Assembly: GCA_963730225.1 (NCBI GenBank)
Contig: CAVSQX010000003.1
Location: forward strand, 1-64,000
Direction: 5' to 3'
DNA: 64,000 bases
Source of the DNA: CAVSQX01 sp963730225
GTDB lineage: Bacteria > Planctomycetota > Phycisphaerae > Tepidisphaerales > Tepidisphaeraceae
A program made the translations under genes and the position numbers. This document shows positions 38,017 through 50,126 of the stretch, piece after piece. Under the pieces are notes generated by a model. It was not told the origin of the DNA. It did no database searches and saw only the letters and a program-made list of their open reading frames with translations. The first letter of the stretch is position 1. The number at the start of each line of letters is the position of its first letter.

Positions 38017-39047
38017 TTGATGACTCCCTTCTGCCAGACCAGCACGCGGTCGCGCACCTTGAACAGAAGCGTCATGATGATCGAGAAAAAGATCGCCGTG
38101 ATGATGAGCGAAGCGTAGATTTTGGAGTATTCCATTCCGGATCGGGCCGTGTCGGCGTACCACGCCAGGCCGCTGCTTACTCCGATTCCTTCAGCGACCA
38201 CCAAAGTCAGGAATGACGCGCCCAGGCCCATGAACAATCCCACGAAGATGCTCGGCAGCGCCGCCGGAATCGCCACGCGGAAAACCAGATAGAACCGTCC
38301 GGCGCCCAGAGTCCGTGCGACGTCAAGATACGACATCCGCACGTTGGAAATGCCGGACATCGTCAGCATCGTGACTGGGAACCAGACCGCCAGGGCGATG
38401 ATGGACATGGCGGCCAAAAAACTTCCCGGACAAATCACCATTGCCAGAGGAATCCAAGCGGTCGCCGGCATGGGCCCGACGATCTTCAGCGCCGGCATTC
38501 CCCAATAGCGCACGCGCGGCGACCATCCGATCATCACGCCGCAGATCAAGCCCGAGGCGACGCCGCAGGCGTAGCCGCTGCTGAGCAAAAGCAGCGAATG
38601 CCAGGCGCAGTTGGCCAGTTCGCTCCAATCATCCAGAAAGCTCTGGAAGACCATATCCGGGCCGGGGAAATGCGGCAGCGGAAGCAAAGCAAATTTGAGG
38701 GTGATCAGATCCCACACTGCCAGAATCAGAATGGCCACAGTCACGCGCGGGCCCATGGCCCGCATCGCCGCCACATGGGGAGGCGTCACGGGCTCCAAGA
38801 GGGAGAATGCCAACACCCATTCCGCGGCTAGCAGGGTGATTGCAAGCACGCCTTCAAGAAAGATCGGATAGGCGTGGGTTGGAAACGGGCTCTGCTTGTT
38901 CGGCAGCCAAAAATGAAGCATCAGCGCCAGCGCCGCCGCCGCCGGCGCCAGCAGGGCAGCCAGCACATCGCGCATGACCCGCCTGCGGCCCGACGGCGCC
39001 TGGGCCGCCTCATGGACCAACGCGGAATCGACAGCCTGCGACGTCAC
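38010..39047 (-). CDS. NitT/TauT-type ABC transporter permease
   Basis: The inner-membrane permease has about 345 residues. Three to four N-terminal TM helices precede a BPD_transp_1 domain, which contains the EAA-like loop MSYLDVARTLGAGRFYLVFR. GTG 39047 is favoured because GGAGG lies nine bases upstream; GTG 39053 is only three bases from it. It is longer than typical SsuC/TauC proteins (about 260) because of an N-terminal extra membrane region. The next gene downstream is its ATPase. Confidence 0.9.
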   Translation of the reverse strand: MTSQAVDSALVHEAAQAPSGRRRVMRDVLAALLAPAAAALALMLHFWLPNKQSPFPTHAYPIFLEGVLAITLLAAEWVLAFSLLEPVTPPHVAAMRAMGPRVTVAILILAVWDLITLKFALLPLPHFPGPDMVFQSFLDDWSELANCAWHSLLLLSSGYACGVASGLICGVMIGWSPRVRYWGMPALKIVGPMPATAWIPLAMVICPGSFLAAMSIIALAVWFPVTMLTMSGISNVRMSYLDVARTLGAGRFYLVFRVAIPAALPSIFVGLFMGLGASFLTLVVAEGIGVSSGLAWYADTARSGMEYSKIYASLIITAIFFSIIMTLLFKVRDRVLVWQKGVIKW

Positions 39048-39253
39048 AATCACACCCCTCCGTTACAATCCGAGTTGCGGGTTGGCACATCGGCCAAATC
39101 TCGCGGCGACCCCCAAACCAAAGGCGGAGGAACGCCTCCGCCAGAGTTCATTTGACGACCAATTTATCACTCAGTTGGCCGGTGTGCCATCCAATTCCGG
39201 GATACGCCGGCCTCAAGGCGGAAAGTGGGCAGGGTGGACAATTCTGGTGTCTC

Positions 39254-39937
39254 TCAGGTGAACCAGCCGGCGGACGAAACCCAGTGGTGAATCACTTTAT
39301 CTACCCAAGGCGCGATGGTCCCGCTGACGGAATATACCCACAGCGCACAGACGATTCCCGTGAACACGTCCATCGTGTAATGAGCCTTTAGCACGAGCAC
39401 GGCGGCCGCTTCGAACACGGCGATCGCCAATCCCAGTGCCAGCCCCCAGTGGCCCCAGTGGCCGGCCAAGGTGGCGGCGCCATAGACGGCGATGGCAGTG
39501 TGGCCGGAGAAGAAAAGATCGTTGGCGGTGCCGTAAGTCACCAGGATGGCTGGCACGCCGGGGTATCGCCAGACCATTCCTTCCGGAGCTGGCAGCGGGC
39601 AGAGCATCTGGCAGATTTGACGGAGCGCGAAGACCATGACCAGGCCGACGTACGGCCGAATTGATGATCCGAAGATCGCGCTACCCAACAGGTAGGCTCC
39701 CAGCAGATCGATGATCAGCGAGGAAATAATCAGCAGGCGATTGCCGGCGGCGATGTTGGTGCCGTATCGCTTGTGGATGCGGCGGGTCAGAACGTGAATG
39801 CCGTCGGTCAGCGGAACTTCGTGCTCGACTTTGGGCACCCGCTTGGCGAGCACCGCCTGCGTCCAATACCATACGGCGATGCCGGCCACGACCAGCCCGC
39901 ATCGCACGCCAATCACCGGCCAGGGAGCGATCGTCAT
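39254..39937 (-). CDS. PAP2-superfamily membrane protein resembling sphingomyelin/inositol-phosphorylceramide synthases
   Basis: This is a six-TM membrane protein of 227 residues. It has the PAP2_C catalytic pattern NDLFFSGHTAIAVYG with the first His, and AHYTMDVFTGI with the second His and Asp. These residues define the sphingomyelin-synthase-like transferase branch rather than bacterial PAP2 phosphatases with KxxxxxxRP. It probably transfers or removes a lipid head group at the membrane. The true lipid substrate is unknown. No clear ribosome site precedes the ATG. Confidence 0.8.
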   Translation of the reverse strand: MTIAPWPVIGVRCGLVVAGIAVWYWTQAVLAKRVPKVEHEVPLTDGIHVLTRRIHKRYGTNIAAGNRLLIISSLIIDLLGAYLLGSAIFGSSIRPYVGLVMVFALRQICQMLCPLPAPEGMVWRYPGVPAILVTYGTANDLFFSGHTAIAVYGAATLAGHWGHWGLALGLAIAVFEAAAVLVLKAHYTMDVFTGIVCALWVYSVSGTIAPWVDKVIHHWVSSAGWFT

Positions 39938-40228
39938 GGTCCATTTGCCCCGCGGCAGGCCCCGGCACAGTTGGCGACACGGTGCGCAACCGACGTTCGA
40001 TTCCGGCCGTCAGCGGGTCGCTCGGGCCGCCCGGGGCCTGATCCCTGCGCCGCCAATCATTTGGACCAGCAATTTATCACCGGCGTCTCGGTCACGCCAG
40101 CGGCAACGATTCTCGATGTTCGGCTTTGCGATGATTTCATGCTGAAATTCCTCGAATTGAAAACGTCTTTACGATGAACGTAATCGTGCGTGACCGCGTG
40201 CCCAACCGAAATTGCCGCGGAGGCGGAG
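39938..40228. other. Intergenic region
   Basis: There is no gene or convincing structural element in these 291 bases on either strand. Confidence 0.4.
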
Positions 40229-40498
40229 ATGAATCTTAGTCGCCGCGATTTTCTCTGCACCGCCTCGCGAACCGCCGCGTGGGTGGCGACTTCAGCGGCG
40301 TTGTTCGATTGCGCGGGACCGCCAGACGCCGGGCCGCAAAGCGCGGATATTGTTTCAGCTCGCGCCGGGCGGAAAGTGCTTCGACCGCCGGCTGGCCGAG
40401 TGCTGTTCCTCGTGGGGCAGGAGGGACCGCAACTGGGCGGTCGTCCCGCCGAGGGCCTGGGCAACGGGTATTTGGACAACATGCCGACGCGCCCCTGA
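40229..40498 (+). pseudogene. N-terminal stub of a Tat-exported protein
   Basis: ATG 40229 follows GCGGAG and opens a twin-arginine signal: LSRRDFLCTASRTAAWVATS, then a short Ala-rich stretch. The mature start includes GRVLFLVGQEGPQLGG and NGYLDNMPTRP, after which TGA stops it at 90 residues. Beyond the stop the same frame still looks protein-like (DTTVYVSLADERS) to about 40556, where it meets the end of the giant gene on the other strand. The stub probably belonged to a larger secreted protein, possibly a glycoside hydrolase. Family identification is not secure. Confidence 0.5.
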
Positions 40499-40524
40499 CC
40501 TGCCCCCCACGGTGATACCACAGT

Positions 40525-43500
40525 CTATGTTAGCCTCGCCGACGAGCGATCCGTCACATTACCGGCATTGGAGCCCGAGGTCAGGCCGATGGACGACAGG
40601 GAGAATTGCGCCGCGGTTGATTCGACTATATAGGTTGTGCTGCCGCCGGGCAGTGAGCGCGGCACCATCAGCAGGTAATAGACCGAAGCACCCGAAGCCG
40701 TGATGTCGATGGAGGCCTGGCTATTGTTTTGGGCGAGCACATGCTCGAGGAAATCTTCGGGAGTAGGCGCGGTTTCATCGCTGAGGTAGATGTCGGTGAT
40801 GCCGTTGTCGGCGCGGTTCAGTGAGACGTCCAGGTCTTGTCCCGGCGTGGTCAGCACTTTGTATAGAACACCGTCACCGACGTTCTGAAAGAATCCGAAG
40901 TTGTTGGATCCGTCCGACACGACATCAAGCGAGAGCTGGGTCGGCGCCGTGGCCATAGTGATGTTATTGGCCGTGTTGGCGCCCTCAAAGATGGCGCCAT
41001 TGCTATTGGTGGCGACCTGCCAGTAGTACGTGCCATCCATGCCGTAGGGCGCGGTGAGGGTGGTGGTGAACGTCGCGGTCTGGCCAGGCCCGAGCGTCGC
41101 GGTTGCAACATATTGGCTAGCATCCAGGGTGACGGCGCCGCCCGGGACGGTTGGATCCACGAGCTGAATCTCGTCGATCCATGAGCCGCTGACCGTACCG
41201 ATGCCGATGTTCTGGTCCGTCCAGGTGACCATCGCCTGCTGGCCGGCCTGCACCTGAACTTGCTCGATTACGCCGTCCACGACCAGATCAAGTGTCGACG
41301 GTGCGGATTCCACGAACTCGAACGCCCCCATGTCGGGATAATTGCCGTCGGCATCGGCGATGCCGGTCTTTATAGGCGTGCGCGGATCGTCATAGCGAGA
41401 ATCACCCAAGGCATCGGTTAGCGGTGACACGGCGCCGTCGGCAGCGTCGATCGCGGGTGAAAGATAGTTCAGCCGGAAGTCGCCGTCGTCGGGATCAACA
41501 TAATTTGGATCGGCCGATATATTGCCATCGATGCCGGTCTGGTCGGGCATATTTTCGTAATTGACGGAGCCTGTGACGTTGCTGAAAACATCGCTGTAAC
41601 TCAGCGCAGGCGCGGTACCAAAGTTCTGCACGCCATACTCACTGCTGTCGGTAATCAGCGTGTTAACAGCGTTGACGGTCTCGCCATGGCCGACCAGACC
41701 TTCGACGTTTCCGTAAAACGTGCAGTTAACGAGCGTGACGGTTCCACTACGACCGGTTACACCACGATCGACGTTCTCGATAACGGAGTTGGTCGCATTA
41801 ATGGTGCCGCTGTCGTCGAAGAGCCCGTCGTAGAACGAGTCGTTGATCAGACTATCATCGAATGTGACGATTGCGCCACCGGCTTCGGTGTGGATCGAAC
41901 CGGTGCCCGCTCCGACGTTCTGCCCGTCGATCTGTCCCCCGGCGCCGTACAGAATCTGCACGTGGTCGAAGGTGGCGGTGCCGTTCACCACGATCTGACC
42001 CCAATCGCCCGCATTGGGCTGCGTGGCGTTGCCAACCCCGTTGGTGTCGCCACCGTCGGCATCGTCCTTGATCGAAGTAAAGATGATTGGCTGCGCTACG
42101 GTGCCCTGCGCCAGCAGCGTCCCGTCAACGTTCAGCGAAATTCCGAAGTCGAATTTGATGATCGCGCCAGGATCGATGGTGAGGGTGACACCGGGTAAGA
42201 TCTGAGTATCCGCCGTCAGGTGGTACACGAGGCCGGCCGTCCAAGTCTGGTTGGTCGTAATCAACCCCAGTTCGTTGATCTCGGCGGGGCCGACTGTCAC
42301 TGCGTTGGAATCGGTCGCGACCTGCCCGGTATCGGTCACCTGCACACTATAATTGCCGGGCACCAGGCCCGTGAAGTTGAACGTGGCCAGAAGTTGATTG
42401 CTGTTGACGAAGACAAGATTCGTCGGCTGGTATGTCGCACCGTCGGGACCGTTGAGCGCGGCGGTGGTCGCCGACGTGAAATGGTAGCCGTTAATCGTCA
42501 GTGGCACCGGCTGGTCGTTGGCTACGTTGCCGGGCGTGACGCTGGAGATTTCGAACCCGAGCGGCGACGTTCCGATGCTCACGCTCGTGCCATACACGGC
42601 AGCCGCGTTTCCCTGAATCAGGACGATATATGGCCCAACATCCGGATTGACGATGGCAACGGAGGCCGTCGTCCCGGACTGTCCAGCGCTATTGAAATCC
42701 GACTGGATGGTGGTCGGCACCGTGTCGTCGCTGACGTACATAGAAACCGCGGCGGCGGTATTGGCGACCGCGGAGAGCAGCGTTTCCGCCTGGCTCGGAT
42801 CATCAAAGCGGTAATACTGGCTCTGGCCCGCGGCAATGTTGGTAAGAATTGAAGTGCCGGCCGTGATGGACTGGTTGTCGACCGGAACCGACGACGGTGA
42901 TACGTACACGTTGTTGGAGCGGTTAGAGTCGGCAATCGCATCACCGCTGTCGGCGACGGCGATGAGGCTATAGCTCCCCGGCAGGACCGCGGGCATTGTG
43001 AAATTGAATTCGGGTAATACGTGCCGAATCCGCCCAAGCCGCCGCTGTAGGGCACGTTTGCCAGTAGAATCGAGGACGAATCGAGCGCGCCGTCCGCTGA
43101 CAGGTAAAGCGAATCGGTCCAATTGCCGACGTTGGTCGGAACATTCTGGTTATTGGATATCGCTGCATCGACGGTCTGGTTTTGTCCGACGATAAAAGTG
43201 CTGGGTACTCCGAAAATAGCCGTGGGGGCAAGATCAGCTGATGGAGAGACGATGTTGATCCCATACGATCCCGCATAAGGTCCGAAGCCGGAACCGCCGG
43301 AGATGCCCATGGTCGGATCCAATGTGTAGTTCGGCTGGTTGTCTGAGGGGTTTTGGCTGCCGTAATAGAGAAGGGCGTAATTGTCCCCAACCGACCCACC
43401 AAATCCGTTGGTCAGGCTAACATTGAAATTGCCGCCATAGCTGATCTGGCCCGGCACGAACAACTGTCCGAACAGTTCGCTGCTGGCCGAGCCGCCGATT

Positions 43501-46430
43501 CCGAAATTCACCGTGCCGTCGCTGGCGACGTTCAGGTCGACGCTGACGGCCAAGGTAGCTCCATCGTTCAGAGTCAGCGACCCTCCGTCGTCGACGGTGT
43601 TCAGATCGCTTGCGAGCGAGCCGATCTGCGCGCCCGCTCCGCTCAACGTGATATTAGCGTCATCTTCCGAGAAATATCCCGCGGGTGTATTGGGCATGGT
43701 GATGCTTGAGCCGCCCAACGCGTTCCAGGTCGATCCCGCTTCCAAAGGTTCGACGGAATCGAGCTGCAGGATACCGACATCCGATTGAACAGTGCCGGAG
43801 TTGGTGAAATCGGGGGCCAGCTCGGCCGTGCCTGCGCCGCCCGATTTTTCGATCGTGCCCTCATTCGTGATGGAATCGGTCGCGAGATCGCCGGCGTAGG
43901 GATCGGCGGTGTAGACGACATTGCCGTCCAGTTGCAACATGCCCTGGTTGTCGATGGCGACGTTTCCTTCCTGTTCGTAGTAGTTGCCACTACCCAGAAA
44001 TTCCATCGTGGCGCCGACGGCGTTAACAACGTCACCTGGGCCCCCGAAATCACAAAATACCGACGGGTTCTGTGTATCGTCGGGAATGATTGTGACATCG
44101 CCGTCGTTGGTGAGGGTGTATCCCTGAAGTTCGATATCGGCGCCAACGAGTTGGAGCATTCCGGTTGGGAAATCGAGCGTAAGGTCGCCGTCGAGCGCAA
44201 ATCCCCCTTGCCCTCCCCCGTTTCCGAGAATCTGGAAGAGTCCCTGTCCGGTGGCAGCAAGTGTGCCGGAAACGCCGGAAACCGATTGGATGCCCAAAGC
44301 ACCCCCCGCCGTCATATTCAGGCTAATCGTTGCCCCGCCTGCCATTTCCAGGGTGCTGTTGCTTGATACTTGAAGCTCGTTCACGTCCAGCGCGATCGTT
44401 CCCATCTCCGCGTCGATGGTTCCAAAATTGTTAAGCCCCGGAAGCCCGATCTCGCTCGTTCCGAAACCGTCCGCTTTTTCGATGGTGCCAAAGTTGACGA
44501 TCAAGGCGCCCTCTTCATTGAAGTCGCCCGAAATTGCGTACAATTGGAAGCCGGAATCGGATTCGAAAAGGTAATTTGCGCCTGAGTCATTGATGAATTG
44601 CAGCAGAGGCAGTGTCGCTCCGTTGGCTGAACCCAGGGCCAACCCTCCTAGCCCAGTTTGGATGATGGTGCCGGCGTTGGTGAAGGTACCATCGGCTAGA
44701 ATGCCTACAGGTCCGGCTGAGTATATTCCACCTATCGGGTCGCTGGCAAAGGTAAGCGTACCGAGGTTGATGACGTTGTACCCGAAGGCCGGATCACTGG
44801 AGTACGGGCCCTGCAGTCCGACGCCGAAGCCGCCGGTGACCTGAAGCAGGTTGCCAGAGAAGTTTAGAGTCAGTCCCGCGTCTCCCGTCTCCACAAAACC
44901 CTCGAAGAGGACCGTGCCGCCGCCACTACCGGTCATCGCGCCGCTCAGCGTAGATATGTTCACAAAACGAGTTGGGCGCCGGTCGCAACATTGAACGTGC
45001 CGCCTTCGGCCGTGAAGTCGTCGGCGTTTCCATTGGATGCCACGACGAGATACCCCACCAAACTAATCGTGCCGGCCTCGACGTTGATCGTTCCACCGGC
45101 ATTGTCGAAGCGGGCAAGGATCGAGAAGGTACCGGTCCCGCCGACTTTGCTCAGTGTGCCGGCATTCGTGAACGTCGAGAGGCTCGGCCCGGTCTCGGTG
45201 ATCGATGAATCCTCGGGGATGCTCCAAACACCGCCGGATGCATTATCGATGTCCAGGGTCGGAGAGTTCAGCAGGGAATTGTCCAAGACCAGCCCCCCTT
45301 GTTGAACTACGGTCCCCATATTCGTAAATGAACCACCCGGGCCAGAGGATATGATTTGTGAGGCGACGAATGTCAGCTCACCTGTATTGGTAAGCGACCC
45401 GCCATTCAGGTCGATTGTGCCGCCGGTCCATGCGAAAAGCGTGGGTGCGAAATTGATAGTGGCCCCCCCGAGCCGACGACTAATTTGCCCGATGCCAGTT
45501 CAATCAAACCGGTGCCGGTGCCCGTGATGGCACCGGTGATAGTGATGGTAGAGCCTCCGGTGAGGTCGAGAACGCCACGGCCGTTGGCGATTAGGTTGCC
45601 GCCGTTAAGTGTGCCCCCGCCGCTGAACGACAACTGGCCCAATTCGACGTCGACCGTGCCGCCCTGATTGTCGAACGGCGTCGCCAGCTCCGTGTCGCCT
45701 GTGTTCTGGAAGGTGGCTCCCAGGGAATTGTTGATTTGTCCGCACGCGCCGGTTCCGTTTTCAATCGACCCGGAGCTGGTCATATTAATTTGACCGCCCG
45801 ACTGATTGTTCAATTGCGAGCCATCGAAGAGATCCCAGGCGCCAGCTCCTTGGTCATCGATGGTGCCGCTGTTGTTAAGCAACGCGCCGGCGGTCAGGTC
45901 CTTTTCGCCCGCACCGGTGAGTGTCAGAGTCGCTCCACTTGCAACGACGAAGGTGCCGCCTCCCTGAATTGCGGCGCTGCTCCAGGTTGCGGCCCGTTTT
46001 GCGTGAACGTCGCTCCGCTCGCCACGGAAAGAGTTCCGCCGTCGAGCAGCAACGTACTGGCCGAATCGACGCTTGAATTTGCCGCAACGGTGATGCTTCC
46101 GTCTGAGACTTCCAAGGTGTCTCCCAGCACGCTAATGCTATTGACGGTTACGGTGCCGATGGACGTGATCGTGATATTGCCCGGATGATTGATGACCACA
46201 TCGTCCCCGGCGCCAGGCACAGAATCGCCGCTCCAATTCGCTGGGTTGGACCACTGGCCGGAACCTGGCGCAGTCCAAGTAACCGTCGAGAGCATCACGC
46301 GCGACTCAAGCCGCTCACAAACCGGCTTAACCGCTCGGTTTAACGCATCGTTTGTCCGCTGACGCCGCTCGCCCGCTCCGATGCCGCTGCCCTCGGCTCG
46401 GCGCGCAGTTACCAAGCGCTTATTTTGCAT
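40525..46430 (-). CDS. Giant secreted LEPR-XLL protein with CARDB and beta-helix repeats; four apparent frameshifts
   Basis: Five collinear frames on the minus strand assemble into one surface protein of about 1,970 residues. The N-terminus carries the planctomycete LEPR-XLL-type sorting motif (ERLESRVMLS, residues 39-48). Then come autotransporter-like repeats (GQWSNPANWSGDSVPGAGDD; many N-S-G-T and GGxL strands), CARDB modules (NRSNNVYVSPSSVPVDNQ), IPT-like SVTPGNVANDQPVPLTI, and a parallel beta-helix with a choice-of-anchor-like end. Breaks sit at 45993-45995 (C3), 45463-45469 (C7), 44964-44967 (A4) and 43012-43014 (G3), + strand bases; one base each restores the frame. ATG 46430 has GGAG six bases upstream. 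The C-terminus (SNAGNVT then unrelated residues) looks truncated at about 40556. Confidence 0.78.
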
Positions 46431-46752
46431 TTTCATCTCCGTTTGTGTTCAGCTTCAATCGCTCCCTGATTGGTGAGATGTCAATTGCTCCCCCGATCAT
46501 TCCCGCAAACTCAATATGGCCGTATCACTGTAACACGAACTTGGTCACGTTGCGAATTTGGTTACGGAAGCGAATCGGTGGGTCGGGCAATTCTTCAGAC
46601 GGACGCTTTAAATCCGTATCGCCAACAGGTTAGCCACCGCTTGCTTTGGCGCAATGACTGATGACTACAGTGTCATCACGGCTTGGGCGTTGGCCGCAGT
46701 CCATCGCATATCTTCGCATGTTGAGAAGTTGGAATCGGTCGTCTCGGGACAA
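46431..46752. other. Upstream region of the giant surface protein
   Basis: These 322 bases contain the GGAG ribosome site of the minus-strand giant gene at its left edge and presumably its promoter. A TTGACA hexamer lies at 46484-46479 on the minus strand, but I see no matching -10 box. No gene is seen here. Confidence 0.4.
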
Positions 46753-49700
46753 TCACTCTTGTCGCATCTGGCGAACCAATGTTACCCAGCGCAGGGAACC
46801 GGAGCCGTCGAATTCGATTCCAAGGGGGGCGTTGGATCCGACATCCACATCGGTGCTGGCTTGGCCGTTTTTGCCCAGCACTTCAATGGTCTGGGTTCCA
46901 CCGGTGGCTCCTGTAATGATGGCGTGAACGCTGACCCTGGCGGGTAATATGCCAACGTTCAGCACGTATCTACCTGGCTCGGCGCAAAATCGGAATTGAA
47001 TTCCTTTCTCGACACGACAAGCGTGTTGATTCTGTGCATCGTTGTGTCGGATGTCCTCATCTATCAATGCCGGTCTGGGGAAGAATCCGTATCCCTTCGT
47101 GTCGTCAAATGAATCGCCAGCTAGCACGGGAATGTACGGTCGGAAATCTCCTATCACTGTGCCGCCAGCGTCGTCCTTACTTCCGAATCCGTACAAATAT
47201 GCCTTCAATGCGGTCTGTCTTCGCACATCCTCGGCGCGCGCCGCCTCTTCCTGCTCGGCCTTAGCAATCATTGCTGCAAGGGCTTGGGAGTCGGAGCAGT
47301 CGCGGATGTAAATGGGGAAGGGGGTCAAGGTGAGGCTAGCGGTATCGGGAGTTCCGGTCGTATCACCGAACGTGTCGACAACGGTCGCTTTGCCAAGATG
47401 CAGCGGGAATGCGGCGTTTCCGTCAACTGTCCAGGCCGTGATCATTGTTTCCGAACCCCGCTTCCAAAAGTAAATGCGGACCGTACCATCACCAAGGACG
47501 AGCCGATGGCCATAACCCTGCACTTGGTTCATTTGCCTGACTAATGTGCCATAGCTGAAAAACGATGGTTTGGGGGTTCCATCGGTTCGCATTACGCCGG
47601 CCGCGCCCCACCGAAAGTTATCCGACCCCGTTTCACGAAAGACCATGGCCTTATCAACGCCGTTGGCAAGGCACAGGAGCAAATCGCGCACCAACCATGC
47701 CGCCTGGGTGCGCTCATCCACGAAGTAGATATAGTCCGTCTCGTATCCGGTCTCCGTCAGCCAGATCGGCATATTGGGTTTGTAGCGATCGCGCCATTCA
47801 CGCAACAAGGCCAGATTCTCCTCATACGTGCGAGAATCAAGGCTTCCAAAGGTTCCGGTGTTGGCATTGATTCGACATAGTTCGGGAGCCACTTGCCCTG
47901 TGTAGTAGTGCACGTTCAACACATCTACGAAGTCCAGCGGTCTTTTGTGGTCGCTGTATTTGTAGCTCCGCAGGCCGTCAACCAGCTGGACGCCGATCCC
48001 CGAAAATCCTCCGTTAGTAATCAGCGTGTTCGGATCGGCCTTCTTCGCAGCTTCGGCAGCTGCCCGGAACATGTCGTAGTATCGTGACGGACCATTCCAT
48101 CGGCCAAACGAGTTGTGGTTTTCCTCATTCCATATCTCGAAGACCTTGACTAAACCGAGACCAGACTCTTTGTCTGTCGTTTTTAGATCTTCGGCCGGAT
48201 GTTTGGCAAATCCGTAGCGAGCGACGGTTTGATAGGCAAAGTCAGCGAACGAGGACAAATCCTGCGGCAAAGCTGAATTCGGGGCACTGCCTGGCGGAGA
48301 TAGGTAGCTCGGAAATAGAAATAGAAAGGGAAGAACGTTCAAACCATGGGCGTGGTATGTAGAAAAGATATCGTCTTCATCCACGTGCGGTGGATAGGCG
48401 CCGCCAAAGTTATATTCACCTTTGGCGGCAGAGACGAACGGCCATTTCATATTCTCATACCGGACCCAACCGATGCCCAATTCCTGAACGCGGCCTGCAA
48501 GTTGTGGACTGGCGACGTTGAGTCCGAAACGCGACTCTTCGGTCGCTGTGAATGGCGGCAGGCCGACTATCAAATGATTCCAGGTCAGGTAGGTTCTATC
48601 TCCGGAATGAACATTTGCGGTCACCAGATATGCCCCTGGAGATAAACTTGCCGGAGAGCTCAGTGCGATGATCGCAACGCCATGTCGTGGGCACGGTCGA
48701 GGTCAATTGACCGGTGGTGACGACTCGGCCGACTCGCGGTATTTCCAAATCATGATTGTTCACTCCGTCATAGATGCTGATTTCTTCGGGCATTCGAATG
48801 CCATTGAGCTTGGGGCCGTCTTTGTAGTAACGGAAGCGAACGAATCGAGCGTCGAAGGGTCCGGTGAGCGGGAACACGTTGACGCCCCATTTTCGTAAAA
48901 GGTCGAAGTTCTGCAATGACGGTATGGGGAAATAGGCGTTGCCATCCTCGGATCCGCTGATGTCCACGTTGATCAATCGGCCCGCGTCGCCTGAATCCCA
49001 AGTCATTCGTGTTATTTTGCGAACCGTTCCCAGGTCGATGTACTGATACGCTTCGGTCCAGTGGTGGCCGATTTGTGGGGTTTCCGCAAACGTCCATTTT
49101 TTGCCGTCGGTAAGCGAACCATGTTCTATGATTTGGCCATCCGCAACGGTCCAGCTCTTTGCTCCCAATGCTCGATCGCAGCCGTAGACCGGGTCGGGAG
49201 GGGGACGGTCGTACAGCGTGCTGTCGTGTTGGACTGAAAAGTCGATTGTCGCCGCCGCGTTAGCGGGCGCAAAATTGGTCAAGCTCAAAAGTGTGCCAAA
49301 CGGCGTTTCTGGTTTTGCAATTGTTGCGCCGACCAGCGAAGCGGTCAGCAAATGATTGGGACTCTCAGTGGAGAGATCCGTAACCGCGCTTAGATCATTG
49401 ACGATGATGGATGTCGGGCCCGCACCCTTGGCCATCCATGCGATATGCACGCTCTTAACAATGGGGGGCCCCGTTGCGTCTTCATGGGTTTGCGATGGCG
49501 ATTGAACAAAGTCACTCGTGTTGAGGTCCGCTTCAATCCACTTCCATCCCGTCCAGCTTGCGGGCAGAAAGTCGGTCCATAGTGGACCAGCGTTGCTTTC
49601 GATCTCCAATCCCACTTGGCCGACATTTGCATCGGGTGGTATGTAAACCCAAAGCCCAACCATGCGCGGATTGCCCGGTAGCGGATTCCAACCGGAGATT

Positions 49701-50018
49701 CTGAAATCCGCCTTGGCATTCTGTGCTTCGGCGCTGCCTGACAACAGCAGAGCCGAATCGCCAAATCCCGCCGGTGATGGAATGGCGGCAGGGTTGGAAA
49801 GCGGTGCAACCAGGTTCACACAACCGACTGGATCGACTGTCGAACCCCATTGCAGAGAGTTAAGCAACAGCCGCTGCAAGCTTGGGTCGGACCTCCCCAT
49901 CTTGCTGTCGACCGGGCACAGAAATTGGTGTGGCATCGACCACGTCGCCTCCCGCCGCCTGCCGCACGGCTACGGCGAGAAGAGCGAAAACGGCAACCGA
50001 AAGAAATCGATTGTTCAA
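46753..50018 (-). CDS. Secreted clan-A-like glycoside hydrolase with N-terminal beta-sandwich modules; at least two apparent frameshifts
   Basis: The gene starts with TTG 50018 (GGAG eight bases upstream) and a signal peptide (NNRFLSVAVFALLAVAVRQAA). The frame changes near 49865-49900 into a beta-sandwich region, then a discoidin-like part (TEAYQYIDLGTVRKITRMTW, FDARFVRFRYYKDG). It changes again near 48660-48700 into the TIM-barrel domain. There the putative acid/base Glu is in FEIWNEEN and the nucleophile in IWLTETGYET. A C-terminal beta domain ends at 46753. The full product is about 1,085 residues. It is a diverged paralogue of the gene at 50127, sharing motif order throughout. Family resembles GH39-like or other clan A enzymes; substrate is unknown. 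Confidence 0.78.
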
Positions 50019-50126
50019 TGACGCATCTCCATTGGCGACCGAAGTCCGACGCCTTGACAATTGTAAGCGATATGAGAAACTGTGAGCAACTATTGTCTAT
50101 TATTTTCTTCATGGTAAAGCCTAGGC
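50019..50126. promoter_or_regulatory. Shared divergent promoter region of two paralogous glycosidase genes
   Basis: Only 108 bases separate the divergent start codons, so promoters for both paralogues must be here. The stretch is AT-richer than its surroundings (ATTGTCTATTATTTTCTTC), consistent with promoter elements. No specific operator is assigned. Confidence 0.5.

Noticed and set aside
46479..46484. TTGACA promoter hexamer upstream of the giant protein
   Set aside because: No acceptable -10 sequence lies at the right distance; a chance match in a 320-base gap is likely.
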